Assembly: GCA_934229335.1 (NCBI GenBank)
Contig: CAKQDQ010000164.1
Coordinates: forward strand, 1 to 5,075
Source of the DNA: an uncultured Prevotella sp.
Lineage (GTDB): Bacteria > Bacteroidota > Bacteroidia > Bacteroidales > Bacteroidaceae
Direction: 5' to 3'
DNA: 5,075 nucleotides
Shown: positions 1 through 5,075 of the stretch, piece after piece
How the letters are laid out: every line of letters starts with the position of its first letter
Numbering within the stretch: the first letter of the stretch is position 1
The notes under the pieces: model-generated
The model's input: only the letters and a program-made list of their open reading frames with translations
Told to the model about the DNA's origin: nothing
The model's database searches: none
Made by a program: the position numbers and the translations under genes

Positions 1-630
1 GGCAAATACTCCCCCAACGACTATTTCACCGAGGGATTCATCAATACAGGCATCATCGACATGATAGCAAGCAAGAATTATAGCACCGACGAGGTGCAGA
101 AGAAGCTTGTAGAATACTCTGCCACACACTCCGACTTCAACGTCATGCGCCTTACTACCAAGGGCGACTATATGCCTTACACTGCCGAAAACAAGAACAA
201 GTACAGTTGGCAGGACGCTACTGCTAATGGCGCGGTGTATTGCACAGTAGACCAGGTGATGCGCCCTGAGGTGATAAAATACATTAAAAACGAAACCGTG
301 GCCAGCGAGTACAAGCCAAAGCTCGAGGCTATAGTGAAGGCACTGGAGATGAACAACCTCTGCAAGCAGTGGCAGCCACGCCACCCTATGTTTGTGTTCC
401 ACTCTATGCGTGACGAGGTGGTACCGTTCGACAACTACAACAGTGCCACTGCCGCCTTTACTGGCAACTACTTCAAGGGAATGAAATACAATGCCGGATA
501 TGTGTGTCTGCATGTAGGCACAGGAACTTCGTTCTATATGTACTATGAGGGCTTATACACATGGGCACTGCTCAAAGGCGAGTGGCAGAAGTACAGCCAC
601 GACCAAGAAGTAGGAGGACGTATATGGTGA
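1..630 (+). CDS. Alpha/beta hydrolase, C-terminal part (5' end outside window)
   Basis: The open frame runs from the first base to a TGA at 628-630, giving 209 visible residues. The ATG at 61 is probably internal, because the same frame is open before it and reads GKYSPNDYFTEGFINTGIID, continuous in character with the rest. The segment HPMFVFHSMRDEVVPFDNYN followed about 30 residues later by CLHVGTG has the form of the last two members of an alpha/beta-hydrolase triad: catalytic Asp (412-414) and His (511-513). The nucleophile Ser would lie upstream of the window. The closing YYEGLYTWALLKGEW resembles the end of secreted Bacteroidales alpha/beta hydrolases of unknown substrate; this is recalled family knowledge. 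Substrate cannot be deduced: an esterase or lipase-like role is likely, and deacetylation of pectin is only a guess from the lyase nearby. A strong terminator follows 68 bases after the stop, so this gene ends its transcription unit. Confidence 0.8.
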   Translation, partial: GKYSPNDYFTEGFINTGIIDMIASKNYSTDEVQKKLVEYSATHSDFNVMRLTTKGDYMPYTAENKNKYSWQDATANGAVYCTVDQVMRPEVIKYIKNETVASEYKPKLEAIVKALEMNNLCKQWQPRHPMFVFHSMRDEVVPFDNYNSATAAFTGNYFKGMKYNAGYVCLHVGTGTSFYMYYEGLYTWALLKGEWQKYSHDQEVGGRIW

Positions 631-697
631 TGTGAATGTATGTATGCATTATGATTTTCTAATTTGACAGACGCAGTCAGGTTGACGTGTTATTATA

Positions 698-735
698 GAG
701 CCGAGGTTTCCGACCTCGGCTCTTATATTTTCTTT
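698..735 (+). terminator. Intrinsic terminator after the alpha/beta hydrolase
   Basis: A perfect 10-bp stem pairs 698-707 (GAGCCGAGGT) with 713-722 (ACCTCGGCTC) around a 5-base loop, extended by one A-T pair (697 with 723). A T-rich tract (TTATATTTTCTTTA) follows directly. It lies 68 bases after the hydrolase stop in the plus orientation, as expected for Rho-independent termination. The G+C-rich stem in an A+T-rich surround makes this a confident call. Confidence 0.88.
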
Positions 736-790
736 ATACCGAGCTTTCCTACCACGGCTCCATATATAACGTTGATATTACTTAAATGCA

Positions 791-818
791 AATTATGAAT
801 TATTAATTATAAATTAAG
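791..818. repeat. AATTATN heptamer microsatellite in the intergenic region
   Basis: Four consecutive 7-base units read AATTATG, AATTATT, AATTATA and AATTAAG. The tract is nearly free of G and C and lies between the terminator of the hydrolase and the promoter of the downstream small gene. Similar AATTATGAATTA-like tracts are common between genes in Bacteroides and Prevotella, as I recall. It may act as an A+T-rich upstream element for the promoter about 55 bases downstream, but nothing in the sequence demonstrates this. Confidence 0.6.
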
Positions 819-870
819 TATTCTTAACCGAAAAAATCTGACGTGGAACTGTTTGTGCACAACTAACTAT

Positions 871-878
871 TAACTTTG
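871..878 (+). promoter_or_regulatory. Bacteroidetes-type -7 promoter element (TAACTTTG)
   Basis: TAACTTTG matches the Bacteroidetes primary sigma -7 consensus TAnnTTTG exactly and lies 41 bases before the ATG of the RteC-like gene. Transcription would start around 884-886, giving a leader of about 35 bases. A TTTG that could serve as the -33 element is at 852-855, but only 15 bases separate it from the -7 box, shorter than the usual 19 to 21, so the -33 assignment is doubtful. A perfect 10-base palindrome, TTGTGCACAA (853-862), lies immediately upstream and overlaps this TTTG. Confidence 0.65.
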
Positions 879-919
879 CGCCCGAAAACATAACAGTTAA
901 TCTTAAACCCCAAAAAACG

Positions 920-1258
920 ATGATGACAATTAAAGAAAAACAGGTAAGGGAGAGCATAGTCAGCGACATGAGTAAGCTGCTGTCTCACAGTGAGGACGAG
1001 GGACTGGCTTGGTGTTCTACAAAGACAGATTTGATGGAGATGGTGCATATACTGTATTGTGCCGACCAGATGAAGGACGTTCAGGGTCTTCCGGTGACAT
1101 TCTTAGAGCTGGTGCGTCGTGTGTGCCGCATTGTGCACGTCAGTGTGCCGAGCAATCCTAATCATCTGGTGTCGAGGGCGCAGATGAGGAAGGGGCGTAA
1201 GATGTTGCCCTTGGTGCAGCGGTATGTGGATATAAAGAGTTTTGTGAGCAATGCGTGA
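920..1258 (+). CDS. Small RteC C-terminal-domain-like protein (112 aa)
   Basis: The frame opens with two adjacent ATGs (920 and 923), so the true start may be either; no Shine-Dalgarno sequence is present, as usual in Bacteroidetes. The matching -7 promoter just upstream and the terminator just downstream support a real single-gene unit. Residues 29-41 (LAWCSTKTDLMEM) and the later VSRAQMRKGRKMLPLV (84-99) resemble the conserved W-x-x-S-K-x-D-L-x-E and R-K-x-x-R-x-x-F-L patterns of the RteC C-terminal domain, with W31, K35, D37, L38, E40, R90 and K91 in register. RteC controls excision of the conjugative transposon CTnDOT and is about twice this length, so the N-terminal half is missing. The match is from memory of the family pattern and not an alignment; a DNA-binding or regulatory role is inference. 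There is no signal peptide or membrane segment, so it is probably cytoplasmic. No transposon genes are adjacent. Confidence 0.68.
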   Translation: MMTIKEKQVRESIVSDMSKLLSHSEDEGLAWCSTKTDLMEMVHILYCADQMKDVQGLPVTFLELVRRVCRIVHVSVPSNPNHLVSRAQMRKGRKMLPLVQRYVDIKSFVSNA

Positions 1259-1277
1259 TTGCTCTGTCGTTAATACG

Positions 1278-1323
1278 AAAGTAGGAGGTAAACGTCACCT
1301 GTTGTGTGTTTACCTCCTACTTT
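1278..1323. terminator. Bidirectional terminator between convergent genes
   Basis: A perfect 16-bp stem pairs 1278-1293 (AAAGTAGGAGGTAAAC) with 1308-1323 (GTTTACCTCCTACTTT) around a 14-base loop. It lies 19 bases after the stop of the plus-strand small gene and 25 bases after the stop of the minus-strand lyase. The A/T ends of the stem supply a short T run on either strand (TTTATTATTTAT on plus; TTTCG on minus), so it should terminate both transcripts, better in the plus direction. Confidence 0.85.
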
Positions 1324-1348
1324 ATTATTTATGTGTGCTTATGTATCT

Positions 1349-4300
1349 TTACTTACTTATGTATACCTTTCCGCCCTTGATGTATGCCCCTTGCTTAGGT
1401 ATGCTGTTAAGTCTTACTCCCTGCAGGGTGTATATAGCGTCAGCGTCGGTAGCGTTGTCGTTGGCACTAACGGTGGTTATGCCTGTAGGTATAGGGTTAA
1501 TCCATGCTCCGAGGACGTAAGAGTCGGCCAGTGCGTTGCTGCTACTGCCCACAAGCTGTGCGAATGCCGTTCCGCCCTCAATGGTCTTTCCGTCAGCCAG
1601 GTAGAAGCCTAAGCCACGGTTTCCGTTGCGGAACTCGTAGTAGCCGCGCAGGTTGGTATGCTCCACTAACGTAGAGTCGCAGTAGCTACCCTTCAGTGTA
1701 GATCCTGTCATGGTGTTGGCGGTTGCCTCTGTAGGTACGAATGTTACCTCAGGTGTTGCAGAGTTGTATATTATGCCCGTATTGGCAGCAATCACGGTGC
1801 CAGGTGCGAGGATAGTAGTCTTGATAGTGTCCACAGCGTCGGTTACGGTGCGTGAGCCTACCTTCCATGCCTTTACGTCCTTTGGAACGATTACGGGGTA
1901 TGTGGTATAGAAGGCGTCCCAGTACTTGCCCAAGCCACTTGCCTCGGCAATGGTACCAGCGGCAGGCTCTACCTCGAAGCACTTACGTGTAATTTTCTTA
2001 GAGTTACGCAAGTCGTAGCTGAGGTGTGGTGGCTGGTTATAGCAGCAGTTTTGGTTGATAACCTGCGCACGGTAGTTGAGGTCGTCCATGAGGTGAGGCA
2101 CGGTGTAAGGCGTCTCGTAGTCAGTGGCGTTGATAACAAGGTTATAGACACCGTCTACCAGTGTCCATGTAACAATCTCTTCGCGCCAGTCGCCTAAGAG
2201 GTCGCCCAGCACACAAGGGTTATACTTAGTGTAGTTGTTGAGTGTGCCGATGGTGTAGTTGCCACCGTTCACCTGCATACGCCAGAACGCCTTAGCGTCG
2301 GTGTTGTAGTATTCCAAGACAGACTTATCGAAGAAGTCGTCAGCTAACGTGCCGTTCCAGTATATGCGGTTGTTGAGAGATGCTCCACCACCGTGTGACA
2401 CCGTCTCCACTACAGCATCCCCCTTCCAGTTGTAGAGGCTTGCTGACGCGCTGTGCTGGAAGTAAGAGCCTTCCGACTCTGGGTCGAAGTGCGCCATCAG
2501 TCCGCGTCCCGTATCGCTGTTAGCTGTCTGTCTGACAAGAATCTTACCCGTCTTAGCGTCGCGCAGGTCAGCTCCGTATGGTTTGTGCTCATGTGACATG
2601 AAGACCTCAAGTCCTGGGTTCTCTGGGTCGAAGTCGCCAAGGTGCAGTGCGTCGCCATGTCCCAGCCCAGTGCGGTAGAGCAGTGTGCCGTCGCTCTTCA
2701 GAGCGGCAGAGCCGTATACGATGTCCTGTTTGCCATCTCCGGTACAGTCGCCCACACTAATCCAGTGTGCTCCCTCTCCCCACAGACCTTGTCCTGAGGT
2801 AGTGTTGCGGCTCACCCAGCGTTCCTTCAGCGTAGTGCCGTCCCAGTCGTAGGCACCCACAAAGGCACCGCTATAATATCCTCGTGCGAAGATAGGCGAT
2901 GGGTTATGGTCTTTACCGTCGAGCCATGCTATGGCAGCGAGGTAACGTTCAGAGCGGTTTTGGTTGTTGTCGCCCCAGTAGTTTTTGCCAGCGGCGTAGT
3001 CGGTATGATAAGGAATAGTAGCCAGTTCGGCACCCGTCATACCGTCGAAGACTGTGATGTACTCCGAGCCGTGGTCTTGTTTGCCACGACTGCTCTTGAG
3101 GTTAGCCGTAGGGTCATCATTGCCAAGAAGCACGTAGTTGCCCTGTCCGTCGATGGTGCCAGGTGCAGTCTTGGCCATGAACTCTCCGTAGCCGTCGCCA
3201 TCCAGGTCCCATGCGATGAACTGCATGGTGTGGGCAGAGGCAAAGAAGTTTTGTCCCATGTCGATGCGCCATAGGCGTGTGCCGTCGAGTTTGTAGCAGT
3301 CGAAGAAGACGTTAGAGGTAGCACCGCTGCTGGCAGCGTCCTTCTCGTTAGATGGCGACCACTTAAGTATAATCTCATACTCACCGTCACCGTCCATGTC
3401 GCAGTACGAAGCGTCGTTAGGGGTGTAAGTAGCGCCGAGACCAGAAGGGTCGGTAGGTGCGCCATCCTTCAGAGGTATGTAGAACGTCTGGTTGTCCCAA
3501 GTCTTCTTGCTCACCTCTGTCTCTATGATGTTACCGTCCTTGTCAATCACCTCCAGACGATAGAAAGCCGACGCCGTGGCACCTTTGTCAAGGAAGTTTG
3601 TTCTGCCCGTGATGAAGTTTCCGCTGTTCACCTTCGTGGTCTGTGCCGCTGCCGTAACGCCGCGCCACAGGCGGAAGCGCAGGTTGCGGTCGTCAGTAGC
3701 GCGTGCTCGCCATGACACGAGGTTGCCGTCAGACCTATGCAGTGCCATGAGTCCGCGCTTCAGTGGTAGCGCAGCAGGCTTAGCAGGGCGTGACGTCACG
3801 CTGAACACTACGCCGAAAGTAATGCTTATGTCATTGCCGTTAGCGTCCTTACCCTTTATAGACACATTGAGAATGTTGTCCTTATATTCAAAAGATGTAG
3901 TAACGCCATTCATTCCCTCTGCCGCTGTAGCCTTGAAGTCAGAGGGCTGTGCATAGAGTTTGGTGGCGTAGCGAGCCGTCTCACCGTTCTTCAGGTCTTT
4001 CACGATGTTGTATAGCGACACCTCCTTCGCCTCATCGGTACCCGTCTTAGCGTTGCAGGTCAGCGAAGAGATGAAGTCAGCCGCGCTCCATACCTTAGAG
4101 TCAGTATCGCCCTCCACCTGTATGTTACGCAGAGCCAGTTGCTTATTTGTTCCTACCCCTGTAATGTAGAGCACGACGATGAAGCCCTTACCCTCCACGT
4201 TATAGTCGTTGACGTAGAAATCGTGGTGGCTGTATCCAGTGCTGTTGCCACTCTGTATTTTGTTGCGCAGTGGTGTCACGGAGCCTAACTCCACCTCTGT

Positions 4301-4720
4301 GCCACCGCTTTCCTTTACTTTTACAATAACTCCGCCACCGTCGGTGCCCACCTTGCAGGCGTCGAACGATACCTTTGTAGGCTTAAACCTATGACCGTTT
4401 GTAGGTGTTATGCCCACAGCCACGTTGTGTCCAGCCGTAGCTGCCGATACCTGTGCGGCAGGTTGCAGCGCGATGAATGCGGGGTTGTAGGTCACAGCGG
4501 TATATCCAGTGTCAAAGTTACTCTCTGTAAGTAGTTTGGTAGCTGTCAGTTGTGTGCCAAGGGCGAAGCTGCCGTTGACGAGTGACGCTCCGCTACCCGT
4601 GATGTTACAGGCGTCAAGATTGTCCTTGTCGCTAAGCTCCCATGTGGCAACAACATTCTGTGCCCATGCGGAGAATGTGGTGACGAGTGTCACAACGAGT
4701 GTTAGTAGTCTTTTTGTCAT
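1349..4720 (-). CDS. Rhamnogalacturonan lyase, PL11 family, multidomain secreted enzyme
   Basis: This 1123-residue protein should cleave the rhamnose-galacturonate backbone of rhamnogalacturonan I by beta-elimination outside the cytoplasm. The start at 4720 is supported by a signal peptide, residues 1-20, ending SAWA before Gln21 (signal peptidase I type; no lipobox Cys). Residues 22-205 form a beta-rich module of unknown identity, possibly carbohydrate-binding; 206-310 form a second beta-rich linker module. The catalytic PL11 beta-propeller spans about 316-905. Family hallmarks are LKRGLMALHRSDGNLVSWR (320-338), TGLGHGDALHLGDFDPENPG (684-703) and NCCYNQPPHLSYDL (891-904). Calcium-type acidic loops occur at 441-449 (DMDGDGEYE), 505-513 (DLDGDGYGE) and 658-666 (DCTGDGKQD). 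Residues 940-1075 are another beta-rich module. The tail 1096-1123 (IYTLQGVRL, GAYIKGGKVYISK) resembles type IX secretion sorting tails, so surface display or release is possible. Simple PL11 enzymes are roughly 600 residues, so about half of this protein is accessory. I cannot name catalytic residues with certainty. Confidence 0.93.
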   Translation of the reverse strand: MTKRLLTLVVTLVTTFSAWAQNVVATWELSDKDNLDACNITGSGASLVNGSFALGTQLTATKLLTESNFDTGYTAVTYNPAFIALQPAAQVSAATAGHNVAVGITPTNGHRFKPTKVSFDACKVGTDGGGVIVKVKESGGTEVELGSVTPLRNKIQSGNSTGYSHHDFYVNDYNVEGKGFIVVLYITGVGTNKQLALRNIQVEGDTDSKVWSAADFISSLTCNAKTGTDEAKEVSLYNIVKDLKNGETARYATKLYAQPSDFKATAAEGMNGVTTSFEYKDNILNVSIKGKDANGNDISITFGVVFSVTSRPAKPAALPLKRGLMALHRSDGNLVSWRARATDDRNLRFRLWRGVTAAAQTTKVNSGNFITGRTNFLDKGATASAFYRLEVIDKDGNIIETEVSKKTWDNQTFYIPLKDGAPTDPSGLGATYTPNDASYCDMDGDGEYEIILKWSPSNEKDAASSGATSNVFFDCYKLDGTRLWRIDMGQNFFASAHTMQFIAWDLDGDGYGEFMAKTAPGTIDGQGNYVLLGNDDPTANLKSSRGKQDHGSEYITVFDGMTGAELATIPYHTDYAAGKNYWGDNNQNRSERYLAAIAWLDGKDHNPSPIFARGYYSGAFVGAYDWDGTTLKERWVSRNTTSGQGLWGEGAHWISVGDCTGDGKQDIVYGSAALKSDGTLLYRTGLGHGDALHLGDFDPENPGLEVFMSHEHKPYGADLRDAKTGKILVRQTANSDTGRGLMAHFDPESEGSYFQHSASASLYNWKGDAVVETVSHGGGASLNNRIYWNGTLADDFFDKSVLEYYNTDAKAFWRMQVNGGNYTIGTLNNYTKYNPCVLGDLLGDWREEIVTWTLVDGVYNLVINATDYETPYTVPHLMDDLNYRAQVINQNCCYNQPPHLSYDLRNSKKITRKCFEVEPAAGTIAEASGLGKYWDAFYTTYPVIVPKDVKAWKVGSRTVTDAVDTIKTTILAPGTVIAANTGIIYNSATPEVTFVPTEATANTMTGSTLKGSYCDSTLVEHTNLRGYYEFRNGNRGLGFYLADGKTIEGGTAFAQLVGSSSNALADSYVLGAWINPIPTGITTVSANDNATDADAIYTLQGVRLNSIPKQGAYIKGGKVYISK

Positions 4721-4787
4721 TATGTTAGTTATTTTATTGTTTGGTGGTTTAGTTGTTTTGTTGTTTTGGAAAAGTTGTATGGAGTAA
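4719..4787 (-). promoter_or_regulatory. G-free, A-rich leader of the lyase gene
   Basis: On the minus strand the 67 bases before the lyase ATG (4721-4787) contain no G at all, and are rich in AAC and AAA runs such as CAAAACAACAAAACAAC. No Shine-Dalgarno sequence is therefore possible, and no stable hairpin can form within the leader. A-rich unstructured leaders are typical of SD-independent initiation in Bacteroidetes. I found no exact TAnnTTTG on the minus strand in this gap, so the lyase promoter is either non-canonical, lies inside the end of the preceding gene, or the lyase is transcribed from further upstream. Confidence 0.5.
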
Positions 4788-4791
4788 CATC

Positions 4792-5075
4792 TTATTTCTT
4801 AAGAATCACACTCGCTATTTCGTCTAACGGCTGACCTGTTATAGTGGCTATGGCTTCTTTTGTCATGCCTTTTTCAAGCATTGCCATAACCATTTTACGT
4901 AATAACAGCTTTTGCTCCTTCAGTTGCGTATCCTTTTCCTGTAGTAGTGTGCTTTGCTCCTTCAGTTGCGTGTCCTTCTCCTTTAGTTGTGTGCTTTGCT
5001 CCTTTAGTTGTGTGCTTTGCTCCTTTAGTTGTGTGCTTTGCTCCTTTAGTTGTGTGCTTTGCTCCTTTAGTTGTG
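4792..5075 (-). CDS. Rpn-family PD-(D/E)XK nuclease/transposase-like protein, C-terminal part (5' end outside window)
   Basis: The minus-strand frame ending at TAA (4794-4792) is open to the window edge and gives 93 visible residues. The final portion reads LLLRKMVMAMLEKGMTKEAI and then ATITGQPLDEIASVILKK. The pattern of a charged coiled coil followed by a short helical LLEKGMSxEEIAxITGLSxEEI motif is characteristic of the C-terminus of Rpn (recombination-promoting nuclease, RpnC/YhgA-like) proteins common in Bacteroidetes. The nuclease core would be encoded beyond 5075, so catalytic residues cannot be checked. Before the tail, the protein is built of heptads of QLKEQST, with later ones degenerating to QLKEKDT and LLQEKDT; they are predicted to form a long helix with Leu once per heptad and Gln at the other core position. 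The stop is only 71 bases from the lyase start on the same strand with no visible terminator, so read-through into the lyase is possible. The Rpn call rests on the tail alone. Confidence 0.8.
   Translation of the reverse strand, partial: QLKEQSTQLKEQSTQLKEQSTQLKEQSTQLKEKDTQLKEQSTLLQEKDTQLKEQKLLLRKMVMAMLEKGMTKEAIATITGQPLDEIASVILKK
4897..5075. repeat. 21-bp in-frame tandem repeat encoding coiled-coil heptads
   Basis: Four identical 21-base units occupy 4981-5001, 5002-5022, 5023-5043 and 5044-5064, and an exact partial fifth (5065-5075) reaches the window edge. Each begins CTTTAGTTGTG and ends CTTTGCTC on the plus strand. Diverged units precede them at 4960-4980, 4939-4959, 4918-4938 and, weakly, 4897-4917. 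Because 21 is a multiple of three, each unit adds exactly one heptad (QLKEQST) to the minus-strand Rpn-like protein. There are no spacers between units, so this is not a CRISPR array. The array continues beyond the window, so copy number is unknown. Confidence 0.95.

Noticed and set aside
61..63. ATG at 61 as the true start of the hydrolase
   Set aside because: The frame is open from base 1 with sequence of the same character, and a 189-residue product would lack the nucleophile half of the alpha/beta-hydrolase fold.
177..434. Minus-strand ORF of 85 codons inside the alpha/beta hydrolase
   Set aside because: It lies wholly antisense to a coding frame with clear catalytic motifs, and its translation shows no family pattern.
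863..1048. Minus-strand ORF of 61 codons over the promoter and start of the RteC-like gene
   Set aside because: It is antisense to the small gene and its promoter, and has no recognisable product.
1..1348. Hydrolase, RteC-like gene and lyase as one polysaccharide utilization operon
   Set aside because: A strong terminator follows the hydrolase, the small gene has its own promoter, and the lyase is on the opposite strand; no SusC/SusD genes are present.
1251..1612. Two overlapping plus-strand ORFs with hydrophobic stretches over the 3' end of the lyase
   Set aside because: They run through the convergent hairpin and antisense to the lyase C-terminus; the Leu/Tyr/Val-rich look comes from the complementary codons, not from a membrane protein.
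1710..4787. Further ORFs of 60 to 142 codons on either strand within the lyase region
   Set aside because: All overlap the lyase frame, which has a signal peptide, PL11 motifs and full length; the others are shadows.
4897..5075. CRISPR array suggested by regular short repeats
   Set aside because: The units abut one another with no spacers and encode in-frame heptads of a protein.
1..5075. tRNA, rRNA, riboswitch, insertion sequence or anti-phage defence system
   Set aside because: I saw no cloverleaf, conserved aptamer, terminal inverted repeats with a transposase core, or recognisable defence genes; the Rpn-like fragment alone is not enough to claim a defence system.

Overview
The window looks like chromosomal DNA from a gut- or rumen-type Bacteroidales, most likely Prevotella or a close relative. 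The evidence is a secreted family 11 polysaccharide lyase with a Prevotella-style C-terminal tail, a TAnnTTTG (-7) promoter element, no Shine-Dalgarno sequences before the genes, an A-rich G-free leader, and an Rpn-family nuclease tail. The genus assignment is inference from these features; no marker gene is present.

Layout from left to right: (1) 1-630, plus strand, the C-terminal part of a secreted-type alpha/beta hydrolase whose start lies outside the window. (2) 631-919, an intergenic stretch with a strong intrinsic terminator (698-735), a short AATTATN heptamer repeat (791-818) and a Bacteroidetes promoter (-7 box 871-878). (3) 920-1258, plus strand, a 112-residue protein resembling only the C-terminal domain of RteC. 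(4) 1259-1348, the convergent gap, holding a perfect 16-bp hairpin that probably terminates transcription from both sides. (5) 1349-4720, minus strand, a complete 1123-residue multidomain rhamnogalacturonan lyase (PL11), which fills two thirds of the window. (6) 4721-4791, a short gap whose minus strand lacks G and which has no visible terminator. (7) 4792-5075, minus strand, the C-terminal part of an Rpn-family (PD-(D/E)XK) nuclease/transposase-like protein, whose coiled-coil tail is encoded by a 21-bp tandem repeat running off the window edge.

Functionally, the lyase is the clear centrepiece. It should cleave the rhamnose-galacturonate backbone of rhamnogalacturonan I (pectin) outside the cytoplasm. 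The upstream hydrolase could be an accessory esterase, but it is separated from the lyase by a terminator, an opposed gene and a convergent terminator, so they are not one operon. No SusC/SusD pair or regulator of a polysaccharide utilization locus is visible. The Rpn gene and RteC-like gene belong to families linked to recombination or mobile elements, but no element ends, integrase or IS are visible. I do not see evidence for a new multi-gene system; the most unusual structure is the near-identical 21-bp coding repeat in the Rpn gene.
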